From an uncultured Nostoc sp. (GTDB lineage Bacteria > Cyanobacteriota > Cyanobacteriia > Cyanobacteriales > Nostocaceae), in the NCBI RefSeq assembly GCF_937863485.1, contig NZ_CALMFY010000057.1:92804-156803 (forward strand): DNA of 64,000 bases, written 5' to 3'. The notes beneath the pieces were generated by a model. That model saw nothing but the letters and a program-made list of their open reading frames with translations. It had not been told where the DNA came from and did not search any database. Below, in pieces: positions 17,106 through 25,678 of the stretch; position 1 is the stretch's first letter; each line of letters begins with the position of its first letter. The position numbers and the translations under genes were made by a program.

Positions 17106-17146
17106 AAAAAGCGGTGGTTAAATATCATATAAAACCACCGCTTTTT
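17106..17146 (-). terminator. terminator of the ribonucleotide reductase gene (possibly bidirectional)
   Basis: AAAAAGCGGTGGTT (17106-17119) and AACCACCGCTTTTT (17133-17146) form a perfect 14-bp stem with A/T-runs on both sides. It lies 49 bp after the nrdJ stop, reading left. Confidence 0.85.
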
Positions 17147-17194
17147 ATTGGAATAGATAAATAGTACCTACCCGAAGTTGATAGTCATTTCGCC

Positions 17195-20100
17195 TTATGA
17201 GCTTGGTTGCTGATCGGGAAACATACACTTATCAGAGTCACAACCACTAGGCCCAGCTTCTGACATTTCGCCTGAATCGTAACGGCTTAAAACTGCACAG
17301 AAATCATCTGTTTTGCGCCGTACTTTCACCTCTTGATTCAAGCGATCGTAGGTTGGTTTGTCTATTGGTTCAAACGGTAAACGCGGGAATGATTGCAAAT
17401 CGTCAAAACGAGCTAAAAGGGCTGCTGAAATATATCCTTCATCATTCTGGATAGTTTCGTAGATCCGTTGTGCCAAAGGTTCGATTTCATCAGAGCGAAG
17501 TTCCAAAGTAGCTGATGTGTTATGAGTCACATACCAACGTTGAACCTGGAGGACAAAATCAAATTGGGCTAAGACTGAAAACTTAGAAACATCAATTTCA
17601 TCAGCTGCTGGTAAATCAGCCCAAGGTACAGAAACAGGAATTTCTACTAACCACTCACTCACCCTTTGATCAAAGGGATCGTTGAGCAAATTGCCCTGTT
17701 CATCTTTGTCTGATTGAGAGGGAATGACGTTGTAACCATAGTCAATACAAGCTAAGGCTACTGGGTCATTTTTGCCGAAGGTGATCCGACGAATAAATCT
17801 TTGCGCTTTCGGGGGATGCCATCCGGAACTAGCATTAGTTAATAAAGCCTTAGTACCACTAGGTTGGACTGTGGTACAGCGATTTGGACGTTTGAGATTG
17901 TGGCGATCGCAGTAATCCCAAACAACCCGATGTACAATATCTTTCCAGGAAGTTAGATATTTTTCTTCCTCACGCTTGAAAGCTAATCCTTGTGCAGTTG
18001 CGGGTCTTCCTTCTGCCCACCAGCGTAGCCAATCAACACCAAAAGCATGGACAAAGAAATCAAATAATCCTGTAAAAGAAACTCCTACAATCGGGTCTAA
18101 TTCACGGCTGTATTGATAGCGTGGTTCCAGGAATTTGTGATTTAAAAGTGCTGCTACAGATAGCGCTCCAGCAGTGAATGCTTCTTCTTGTTCTTTGTAG
18201 TTATATGGGTCGATTTGATTAAGGTGAACCTCAGACAAATTACAGTTCCCAGTTAGGGTATTACCAAATACTCCTTTGTGATGTTCCGGTTCATTGAAGC
18301 AATAAGTATCGTGCAAACCTGGTAATTCTTCCACACCTCTGACTATTTGCCATTTACCTTTGTATTTGGCGTCACACCCTTTGCTTACATCCAAACGCTG
18401 GCAAGGAATTTGCCCACAGTCAGTGATTTGCAAGTAATATAAATCTTGACTGCGAACACCATAATTAGTTACTGATCCTTTATGAGCGCAAAGATTTAAA
18501 GAAGAACGAATACCACATTTAGTTAGTAATAACTGGACTCGATATGCACGTTCGTAATCAGAGATGTAAATCCTAATGCCATTGCTATGTGTATTTGTGC
18601 CATCTGTATCCGCTAAACCAGCGATAAAATGCAAAATTGCTTGGCGATTCCAACTAGCAATTGCATTCAGTGACTCTGGATTTGTTTTTAAACTTTTTAA
18701 AAATTCTCCAGAAAAACCTAAGTCTGTTACATCTATAAAAGTCGGTAAGTAGTCATAGTTTCTTTCAGGAGACTTACTTCCGATTACAGATAAAGCTGCT
18801 TTCTGTTCATAAAGTCTAACTTTGGCATTACCATTTTTGTCTGTAGTTCCATCTCCTACAGCTATCCCCAAAGTATATGCATAACTTGGATTGATATTTA
18901 ATCCATCTTCGTACTGAATAGTAAAAGGCTTAGTATGAATGTCATATCTACTAACATCCATCAAATCCTTAGTTTCTACTTCTTTGTATTCTTTTTCAAA
19001 TCTATCTTTGACAAAGAAGCGATGATATTCGGTTGTATCCAAGTAAGTACCATCTGCAAATTTAACTCGATACAGCTTGCGTTCGCTACCAGTTTTAAAA
19101 GGTGTTACTTGGCTCCAGTTTTGACCATTCCAAATATCAATTTCACCACCAACAACATCTTTGATTTTATGTATTCCATCTCTAGTGATGAGTAAGGTAT
19201 CACCACTCACACAATGGAAGTTAGCGCCAATGATTTCTCCGCATGGATTTAAAGCATATCGCTGCAAACGATGTTCTAGCTCACTAACATCCAGATTTGG
19301 ATAATGTTCTTTTAACCACTGTTGTGCTGTTCCTTGTTCATAAGCTTGCAAAAAATTAACTTTCAGAGCCTGTGTTGGCAGCAAATCAATGTTTGATCGC
19401 GCTACAGCTTCACCAGCCCATTGAATCGCTCCCTCACCGCTATAATATTGTTTGCGGACAGCATTAAGACATTCTTCTAAGGTTGGCTTGCGGTGAAAAA
19501 CTCTGGTATGATTTGCCATCCTGAGTGCATCACGCTCTGGATCAATTCGCCAATTGCCACTTTCATCCTGCTGCCATAAATTATCTTTGGCATCAGCGAA
19601 CAAACTATCTTCGCTAGAACCTTGCCTCATGCCAGCTGAACGCCTAATGTTACCGGCAACAATTGTGACAGCACCTTGATCAATTAATAGACAGCATTCT
19701 ACTGAATTTAATTGTCGTCCTAAAGCTTTATTAAGAATAGATGCACAACCTTGATAAAGTCCAGGCAATTTTACAGGATTAGCAACTCCTCCAAAGCCGT
19801 TAAGTGTTTCTCCTGCTTTGCGGACATCGCTGATATCGACTAATACTTCAACTTCTGTTGAAAATTGTTCATCAGTGGAGAGTTCCAACAGGGTTTGATA
19901 TGATTCAACCCAACCTTCACGACTATCTCCAACGTGAATAGTGACATTATTCCCTTCTATATGAGTTTCAGTATACTCACGTCGCTGTTGTTGAGGAGTG
20001 CTGCCAATTTCACCTTGTACAGTGACATTCAGTCGATTACGGATGGGGGGTAACTGGTTAATAAATTGTGGTTCTAGGACGGCTCCAGTGCCACAGCCCA

Positions 20101-20464
20101 TCATTGCCAAATCCATCATTAATCCGAAGGCACTCCAGTCTTCGAGATTGGTAGAGGTGCAATTATAAGCCCCGGAAAAGTTCTTGGGCTTGGTTATCCA
20201 GTCTGTACCACCAACCCATAGCCAGCGTCCACTGGGCATAGCTTTCAAGTTGCGCTGCATCTGATCCAGGATGGCAGCTTCTTCTTGAGTTAGCTTTCCC
20301 AGCTTGATTAAGCCGAGTAGAGTGCGATCGCATACTTCATCCCATGTTTCCCTTAGTCCCGCCTTTGTCCGGCGGCTATAGGTTCTAAAAAATACGGGAT
20401 TAGCAGCCGGTGCTGTTTCGGGAAACCTTGCACTCTGGCGTGTTCTTTCGAGATTCTGAACCAT
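17195..20464 (-). CDS. nrdJ: adenosylcobalamin-dependent ribonucleotide reductase with intein
   Basis: Class II ribonucleoside-triphosphate reductase, making deoxynucleotides with B12 and independent of oxygen. The precursor is 1089 residues; removing a 323-residue intein leaves 766, close to the monomeric Lactobacillus-type enzyme. NCTSTNL near residue 102 is the probable redox Cys. NPCGEI gives the candidate thiyl-radical Cys408. The C-terminal GCDSDKC carries the shuttle cysteines. The intein lies between H417 and C741, splitting NPCGEIIGANFH from CNLSEVHL, that is, inside the active site. All key Cys are conserved, so the spliced enzyme should be active; the unspliced one should not. A perfect terminator follows. 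No nrdR box could be confirmed. Confidence 0.95.
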   Translation of the reverse strand: MVQNLERTRQSARFPETAPAANPVFFRTYSRRTKAGLRETWDEVCDRTLLGLIKLGKLTQEEAAILDQMQRNLKAMPSGRWLWVGGTDWITKPKNFSGAYNCTSTNLEDWSAFGLMMDLAMMGCGTGAVLEPQFINQLPPIRNRLNVTVQGEIGSTPQQQRREYTETHIEGNNVTIHVGDSREGWVESYQTLLELSTDEQFSTEVEVLVDISDVRKAGETLNGFGGVANPVKLPGLYQGCASILNKALGRQLNSVECCLLIDQGAVTIVAGNIRRSAGMRQGSSEDSLFADAKDNLWQQDESGNWRIDPERDALRMANHTRVFHRKPTLEECLNAVRKQYYSGEGAIQWAGEAVARSNIDLLPTQALKVNFLQAYEQGTAQQWLKEHYPNLDVSELEHRLQRYALNPCGEIIGANFHCVSGDTLLITRDGIHKIKDVVGGEIDIWNGQNWSQVTPFKTGSERKLYRVKFADGTYLDTTEYHRFFVKDRFEKEYKEVETKDLMDVSRYDIHTKPFTIQYEDGLNINPSYAYTLGIAVGDGTTDKNGNAKVRLYEQKAALSVIGSKSPERNYDYLPTFIDVTDLGFSGEFLKSLKTNPESLNAIASWNRQAILHFIAGLADTDGTNTHSNGIRIYISDYERAYRVQLLLTKCGIRSSLNLCAHKGSVTNYGVRSQDLYYLQITDCGQIPCQRLDVSKGCDAKYKGKWQIVRGVEELPGLHDTYCFNEPEHHKGVFGNTLTGNCNLSEVHLNQIDPYNYKEQEEAFTAGALSVAALLNHKFLEPRYQYSRELDPIVGVSFTGLFDFFVHAFGVDWLRWWAEGRPATAQGLAFKREEEKYLTSWKDIVHRVVWDYCDRHNLKRPNRCTTVQPSGTKALLTNASSGWHPPKAQRFIRRITFGKNDPVALACIDYGYNVIPSQSDKDEQGNLLNDPFDQRVSEWLVEIPVSVPWADLPAADEIDVSKFSVLAQFDFVLQVQRWYVTHNTSATLELRSDEIEPLAQRIYETIQNDEGYISAALLARFDDLQSFPRLPFEPIDKPTYDRLNQEVKVRRKTDDFCAVLSRYDSGEMSEAGPSGCDSDKCMFPDQQPSS
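18245..19213 (-). mobile_element. RIR1-type intein with LAGLIDADG endonuclease region
   Basis: 323 residues (418-740 of the precursor). Block A reads CVSGDTLLITRDGIHKIKDV and starts with the nucleophilic Cys. The LAGLIDADG-like motifs are LGIAVGDGT (about residue 540) and FIAGLADTDG (about 615), both with acidic catalytic residues. The C-terminal splice junction reads LTGN followed by C of the extein. The usual penultimate His is replaced by Gly, which in other inteins can slow Asn cyclisation. Inteins at this kind of site are known in cyanobacterial ribonucleotide reductases. Splicing is inferred from intact motifs and a seamless extein. Confidence 0.93.
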
Positions 20465-20708
20465 ATATCAAGTGTCTTGCGTGCGGACAGATTATGACTA
20501 TACGCCAAGTAGTTTGAGTATTAAAGATTGTCAAATTGTCCACTTTACGCTAGCTCTAGCCGGACTATTTGCAACAGAAATTTATGATGTATAATGTCCC
20601 TCACCCTTGGGAGAATCTCAATATTGAGTTTTAATTAGCACTAATTAACTCATAAGTAAATTCTCTTTATACCAATTCTTATTTAATTACTCAGCGGAGG
20701 CGTAAACT

Positions 20709-21218
20709 TTGCTTAAAATTATCCAGGTAGAGACTGAGGAAGATAAATCTCATATACAGAAACTGTTTTGGGAATATTTTAACGAGACTAAGTTGATATT
20801 CAGCCATCGGTTCGGCATCCATTTAGATGTTGATACATTCTTTGAGCAATATATGATTCAACTTCACGAATTCATACCCCCTTCAGGACGCTTGCTTTTG
20901 GGACAATCCGAGGCACAAATAGCCGGCTGCGCTTGCTTACGAAAAATTGGTGAAGATGTTGGCGAAATTAAAAGGATGTATGTAAGGCCAGAATTTCGCT
21001 CAAAAGGAATCGGTCGGTCTTTATTAGAAGCTATCATCAATGAAGCTGTTTACATTGGTTACTCAAGGATACGTTTAGACAGTGCCCCTTTTGCAAAGGA
21101 AGCACAGGCACTTTATCGGATATTTGGCTTTCAAGATATCGAGCCGTATTTGGAAAAAACAGAGATTCCTCTAGAACATCGAGCAAACTGGGTTTTTATG
21201 GAATTGATTTTAAAATGA
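20709..21218 (+). CDS. GNAT family N-acetyltransferase
   Basis: A 169-residue acetyltransferase. The acetyl-CoA pyrophosphate loop is RPEFRSKGIGRSLLEAII (about residues 97-114), preceded by the beta-4 strand GEIKRMYV and followed by ALYRIFGFQDIEPY. The TTG start at 20709 is supported by GCGGAGG 8 nt upstream; no ATG gives a complete domain. Substrate unknown. It precedes the GMC gene by 85 bp on the same strand, so co-transcription is possible but nothing links their functions. Confidence 0.85.
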   Translation: MLKIIQVETEEDKSHIQKLFWEYFNETKLIFSHRFGIHLDVDTFFEQYMIQLHEFIPPSGRLLLGQSEAQIAGCACLRKIGEDVGEIKRMYVRPEFRSKGIGRSLLEAIINEAVYIGYSRIRLDSAPFAKEAQALYRIFGFQDIEPYLEKTEIPLEHRANWVFMELILK

Positions 21219-21303
21219 CGCGAGATTCCTAACATCGTCACTCTCCCGTTCATTGCTAGCATTACCATTTTTTAAAGTAGTTGAATTTACAAGCGAGGAT
21301 GTC

Positions 21304-22890
21304 ATGACTCAATATGACTATATTGTGATTGGTGCTGGTTCGGCAGGCTGCGTTGTCGCCAACCGGATGACACAAGATAGTGAAACAACTGTGTTATTAC
21401 TCGAAGCTGGCAATCCAGATACTAAACCTGAGATTCAAATCCCGTTAGAATCCCCCAACCTACCTCGCTCGGAACTGGACTGGAAATATTTCTCCGAACC
21501 AGAACCGTACCTGAATAACCGCAAAATCTTTTGTCCCCGTGGCAAAGTCTTGGGTGGCAGCAGTTCGATTAATTCCATGATTTATATCCGGGGCAATGAT
21601 CACGATTATGACCACTGGCAGTCATTGGGGAATCCTGGTTGGAGTTACCAAGATGTATTGCCCTATTTCAAGAAATCTGAGAACCAGCAACGCGGTGCCG
21701 ACGCATACCACGGGGTTGATGGTGAGTTGAGCGTCACCGATATTCAACCCCCTACTGTAGCATCGCAACGATTTGTAGAAGCAGCCGTGGCAATCGGATA
21801 TAAGCACAATCCTGACTTCAATGGAATACAGCAATCAGGTGCGGGAATTTATCAGTTAACGGTCAAGGATGGTAAACGTCACAGTGCTGCTGCTGCATTC
21901 TTGCTGCCAATTCTCCAGCGTCCTAATTTAACAATAACAACAGGAGCGTTAGTGACTCGGTTATTGTTTGAGGGAACCCGCACCATTGGGGTGGAATATA
22001 TGCACGAGGGAAGGCTGCACCAAGCCAGGGTTAACAAAGAAGTGATTTTAAGTGCTGGTGCATTCGATTCGCCCAAGCTGCTGATGCTTTCCGGCATTGG
22101 TGATGCAGAACAACTGCAAAAATTGGGGATTCCTGTCGTCGTTGATTTGCCAGGTGTCGGTCAAAACCTCCAAGACCACTCTCTGGTTCCTGTGGCACAC
22201 CAGATAATTACCAGTCCTGTGGCACAGGAGGTAATTGCTGGGTTAGACCCGGCAATTAGCAGTAATGGTAACGCTGAAGCCGGATTATTTTTGCATACCG
22301 AAGGTAATCTGGATGCCACGCCAGATTTACAGTTTTTCTTCGGTCCCATTCTGTGGATATCTCCTGGCAAAACCCTCTCTGGTTTGGGATTCACTGTTAC
22401 AGTCAGTTTGACTCATCCCCAAAATATTGGCAGTGTCAGTTTGCTCTCGCCTGACCCCAAAGACCCACCGATTATTCGGATCAACTTTCTGCAAAGTCAA
22501 TCTGATGTGCAAAAGCTAGTTGAAGGGATTAAAATAATGCGTAAATTATTTAATACAAGTGCCTTTGATCAGTTTCGAGGTGAGGAAATCAGTCCCGGTG
22601 CTGAGGTGATTAGCGATGAAGCACTCGAAGCTTACATCCGGGAATTTTGCGTTACGGGGTATCATCCTGTCGGCACCTGCAAAATGGGAACTGACCCAAT
22701 GGCGGTTGTCGATCCCGAACTCCGGGTACGCGGTGTTACGGGGTTGCGGGTTGTTGATGCATCGATCATGCCAACTCTGGTCGGGGGCAATACGAATGCG
22801 CCCACGATTATGATCAGCGAGAAAGGAGCCGATTTAATTAAAGCCGCAGGTGGCGTTTCATCGCAAGTAGCTTCCGCAATGGCAAACTAA
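21304..22890 (+). CDS. GMC family FAD-dependent oxidoreductase (choline-dehydrogenase-like)
   Basis: A 528-residue flavoprotein oxidising alcohols. The FAD dinucleotide-binding motif YIVIGAGSAGCVVANRM is at the N-terminus. Signature 1 (GKVLGGSSSINSMIYIRGN) and signature 2 (GAFDSPKLLMLSGIG) are present. The catalytic His lies in GYHPVGTCKMG, with the second active-site segment NTNAPTIMISEKGADLI. I place the start at MTQYDY (21304), with GAGG 6 nt upstream, not at the longer frame from 21253. No betaine aldehyde dehydrogenase or transporter is adjacent, so choline as substrate is only one possibility. A 21-bp repeat array follows. Confidence 0.92.
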   Translation: MTQYDYIVIGAGSAGCVVANRMTQDSETTVLLLEAGNPDTKPEIQIPLESPNLPRSELDWKYFSEPEPYLNNRKIFCPRGKVLGGSSSINSMIYIRGNDHDYDHWQSLGNPGWSYQDVLPYFKKSENQQRGADAYHGVDGELSVTDIQPPTVASQRFVEAAVAIGYKHNPDFNGIQQSGAGIYQLTVKDGKRHSAAAAFLLPILQRPNLTITTGALVTRLLFEGTRTIGVEYMHEGRLHQARVNKEVILSAGAFDSPKLLMLSGIGDAEQLQKLGIPVVVDLPGVGQNLQDHSLVPVAHQIITSPVAQEVIAGLDPAISSNGNAEAGLFLHTEGNLDATPDLQFFFGPILWISPGKTLSGLGFTVTVSLTHPQNIGSVSLLSPDPKDPPIIRINFLQSQSDVQKLVEGIKIMRKLFNTSAFDQFRGEEISPGAEVISDEALEAYIREFCVTGYHPVGTCKMGTDPMAVVDPELRVRGVTGLRVVDASIMPTLVGGNTNAPTIMISEKGADLIKAAGGVSSQVASAMAN

Positions 22891-22926
22891 CTCGCTGGCG
22901 CGATCGCCTGGAGATAAGATGAGACT

Positions 22927-23178
22927 GTATTAACTACAGCTTCAACATTCATAACCACAACTGAAGCTGTATTAACTACAGCTTCAGCATTTATAACCAC
23001 AGCTTAAGCTGTATTAACTCCCGCTTCAAGTTTACTTATAACATCATGAGTATTTATAAGTAATGCTTAATCCGTATTAACTACCGCTTCAAGTTTACTT
23101 ATAACATTATGAGCATTTGTAACCACAGCTTAAGTTGTATGAACTACCGTTTCAAGTTTACTTATAAAAAGTTGAGTG
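22927..23178. repeat. tandem array with 21-bp period (12 units)
   Basis: Twelve contiguous 21-bp units. GTATTAACTAC or close variants recur at 22927, 22969, 23011, 23074 and 23137, that is, at spacings of 42, 42, 63 and 63. The intervening units share ATAACCACA and CTTATAACAT cores. Many junctions contain GCTTAAGCT or GCTTCAGCT palindromes. One minus-strand frame reads heptads such as EAVVNTA and SVVMNVE but is cut by TAA where TCA changed to TAA, so it is either a decayed coding repeat or non-coding. It occupies most of the GMC/PEP-CTERM gap (22891-23344). Confidence 0.85.
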
Positions 23179-23344
23179 TTCCGAATGTATTGTCTTAAAA
23201 GTGGTAAGCCGATACAGCGAAGTAGGGGGTATATGCTCGTGCGATCGCTCTCAAGTAAAATAGCGAGTTTTCTATTTTTTCTTAAACTTGCATAAAGCTT
23301 ATAACAATCTCTGATAAGTCAGAAATTAATATTAGGGGTTTTAG

Positions 23345-23998
23345 GTGATAAAAATTAATATGCGATCGCATAGTATATTTCTTGGTTCGGTAGTTTTCTG
23401 TTTACTCAGTATCGGTGTGAATACAACAAAAGCAAACGCCCAGACGATTTATCCATTTGACGTAGTATATGACACGGAAGTTACTCTCACACCTATCCCA
23501 TCGACCGACGTATCTAAAGCATTTGTCTCAGGTTTCAATTCTGATGCTCCGTACGGTCTGAGTAATTTTTCTAGCATAAACAACTACAGCCGAATTGACC
23601 CCAATACTGGTAATCTCGTATTTGTTCAAGACGCAACAAAATTTGGTTTACAAGGCTTGCCAATCGGCAGAGATGAGTTTTTCGGCAGTGGCGATGACAA
23701 ATTATTTGGCAGGAGTAGCGCTACTGCTGCATTTGACTTTATTAACCGTAAATTAGTCGGTTCTGGTACTATAACTATCACTGGTGGTGCAGGTAGGTTC
23801 AGTGGTGCTACAGGGATATTTAACTTTAGTGAAATTGAGTCACTCAATGTTGATCCAACTGCTCTGTTAAGAGGTCAAGCTTTTTTGAGTGGTTCTTTCC
23901 AGACACCACAGCAAATTCCAGAACCAAGAACGGGAGCAACACTATTCGGTATATGTGTAATTGGGATTAGTTCGATATTGCGTCGGCGTTACCTTTGA
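23345..23998 (+). CDS. PEP-CTERM sorting-domain protein
   Basis: A 217-residue exported protein. The N-terminal signal peptide (about residues 8-33, FLGSVVFCLLSIGVNTTKAN then AQA-like cleavage) leads into a domain with GSGTITITGGAGRFSGATG. This motif is common in cyanobacterial PEP-CTERM proteins related to the allene-oxide-cyclase-like fold. The C-terminus is the sorting signal: IPEPRTGATLFGICVIGIS followed by an Arg cluster (RRRYL). It is expected to be processed by an exosortase, which is not in this window. The start is GTG at 23345 or ATG at 23360; both precede the signal peptide. Role unknown; such proteins are linked to envelope or exopolysaccharide. Confidence 0.82.
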   Translation: MIKINMRSHSIFLGSVVFCLLSIGVNTTKANAQTIYPFDVVYDTEVTLTPIPSTDVSKAFVSGFNSDAPYGLSNFSSINNYSRIDPNTGNLVFVQDATKFGLQGLPIGRDEFFGSGDDKLFGRSSATAAFDFINRKLVGSGTITITGGAGRFSGATGIFNFSEIESLNVDPTALLRGQAFLSGSFQTPQQIPEPRTGATLFGICVIGISSILRRRYL

Positions 23999-24202
23999 GC
24001 TACTAGACAGTAGTGCGTAAGTTCTAGTTATGTAAGAGTAATCCAAGTAAAAAAATGCCCAATTGTCATTGCAAGAGCGAAGCGGAATGATATCGTGTTC
24101 GGTGAAAGACTTATCATTAAGACCGCAGTTCTTGCTGGGGGCAGGGAGCAGAGAGAAAGAGGGTTTTCCGGTTTCTGCATAGATTACAGGAATTATAACT
24201 AA

Positions 24203-24370
24203 TAGACCTCTTGCAAAAATAAATTATGGTACAATAATGGGTTATCAAAATTTGCTTTCTATCTCTATCAAACATCCCAATGAGGTAACAAAAGTTCTCT
24301 CTATAGATTCTGATATGGATTTTTTATAAAACCCCTAATCATACCATAAAACTTTTTTGCAAGAGGTCTA
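24203..24370. mobile_element. MITE with 17-bp perfect terminal inverted repeats
   Basis: TAGACCTCTTGCAAAAA (24203-24219) and its exact complement (24354-24370) bound 168 bp of AT-rich DNA with no ORF. A TA dinucleotide lies at each outer edge, consistent with TA target duplication. The ends look like those of full-length cyanobacterial insertion sequences, which would supply transposase in trans. The rest of 23999-24632 has no gene. Confidence 0.82.
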
Positions 24371-24632
24371 ATTAACCGGACATGATATGAAGCAATCTCT
24401 TCGTCTTACCGTGCTTGACAATAAGCGCTTGTGTTAAAGAGCTATTACCAGGGTCTGCAATTAGACAAGCAATATTTGAGCTAAAAATAACGAACTACGA
24501 GTCACCAAACGCCGCCCCAAAGCTTACCCTTTTATGACCAAACCCAGGCACGCATTACGCTCTTCAATTGCAGACTGTTTAAACCACAGATTTTTTAGCT
24601 TTTCAAGCGTGCCATTCACCTGGGACACCTTG

Positions 24633-25100
24633 CTACGGCACTGATACTTCGCTGCCGTCTGGGTTGCTCTGGAATGTCCAGGTACCACCCGATCGGAAGG
24701 TCGAACCTGTGCCAAAGGTGTCCTCCATGTATTGCATGTAGGTGACCAAGCCGTTCTTGACCTTCGCAAAGAAGACAAAGGGAGAGGTAAACTTTTTATC
24801 GAGTTTCACCGAGTGGGTGGTGAAGGTGCCGAAGAGCGCTACGTTCTCGCCTTCGCCAAAGGCATCTTGAACCTCTAAGTCTTCAATCATCCAAAAGGTG
24901 TTGAGCTCCTGGAAAACTTTGAGGACACTGGCCGGACCATCTTTATGCGTGCCTGCCCAAGGCATAAGCTTTTTTAGGTCGGGATTATCATAGGTGAGTG
25001 ATACGTAGATGGCACCGGGGGAGACAAGCCGATTGACGACCTCAGGCTTGGTGGCACCTTTGAGGAGTTCCTGCACGATTTTAACGTTGGTGTTTGACAT
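24633..25100 (-). CDS. SnoaL-like / NTF2-fold protein
   Basis: A 155-residue alpha+beta-barrel protein of the SnoaL-like class: VQELLKGATKPEVVNRLVSP at the start, ALFGTFTTHSV and FVFFAKVKNGLVTYMQYMED later. Family members are cyclases, isomerases or small-molecule binders, and no catalytic set can be assigned. The first 20 codons and about 165 bp upstream are duplicated at 26795-27018, in front of the alpha/beta hydrolase. No Shine-Dalgarno is evident before the ATG. It is the last gene of the leftward accessory cluster. Confidence 0.8.
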   Translation of the reverse strand: MSNTNVKIVQELLKGATKPEVVNRLVSPGAIYVSLTYDNPDLKKLMPWAGTHKDGPASVLKVFQELNTFWMIEDLEVQDAFGEGENVALFGTFTTHSVKLDKKFTSPFVFFAKVKNGLVTYMQYMEDTFGTGSTFRSGGTWTFQSNPDGSEVSVP

Positions 25101-25268
25101 GGGTGTGTTTGTTTTCAGTTACAGTTGGTTTCCAGTAGTGAGAGTTCTGCGGCGGGTTAGTGCCTTCTGAGTACATCAAGGTGTCGATGTTCTCTACTGC
25201 CGTCAGATCGTTCATGTAAGTAGTAACGTCTGAGGAGACGAGCCGATTTCAAGCTCGACTATTGAGCA
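25044..25268. repeat. 225-bp direct repeat, copy A
   Basis: It contains the first 19 codons of the SnoaL-like gene and the region upstream. It resembles 26795-27018 along its whole length, with scattered substitutions (TTACAGTTGGTTT, TCAAGGTGTCGATGTTCTCT and GAGCCGATTTCAAGCTCGA are shared). The two copies flank an alpha/beta hydrolase and a truncated SDR. Confidence 0.9.
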
Positions 25269-25577
25269 TGGTGCCGCATCTAGCGCGTCTACCAGGTTAC
25301 GAAGCATCGCACCGTTGACATCGCAGTTCTCTTGCTCGGTAGCTTGGCGGGGCCACGTACAGAAAAAAACATGCGTTATACCGATTTTTGCCAGCGCTTC
25401 CTTCAGTTTGTCGCGCTCGAGCAGGTTGACCAAAACAGGAAGGATTCTTTGCTCCATCGATAGGCTACGGGCTAACCCGTATACCGTCCAATCGCTCGTC
25501 CTGGCCAGGTGGTTGGCAAGGTTTTTGCCGACAATGCCTGTCGAACCTACAACAAGCGCAATCTGTCTAGTACTCAT
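25212..25577 (-). pseudogene. truncated NAD-dependent epimerase/SDR (5' fragment)
   Basis: From the ATG at 25577, IALVVGSTGIVGKNLANHLA is a Rossmann nucleotide-binding motif, followed by WTVYGLARS, LAKIGITHVFFCTW and NCDVNGAMLRNLVDAL. This matches atypical extended SDRs of about 350 residues (progesterone 5-beta-reductase-like). Homology ends at DALDAAP; the last residues (SIVELEIGSSPQTLLLT) are read from the 225-bp repeat. About two thirds of the enzyme, including the active-site Tyr/Lys, is missing, so it cannot be functional. The break coincides with the repeat edge. Confidence 0.82.
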
Positions 25578-25678
25578 CTGGATTGCCCTTAATCTATAAC
25601 TGCTAGGTCTAAAGCGAATTGCTTCATAGGTGACAAAGATATCCCAATAGAGCATTATCTTCTCAACGTCACGATAGT

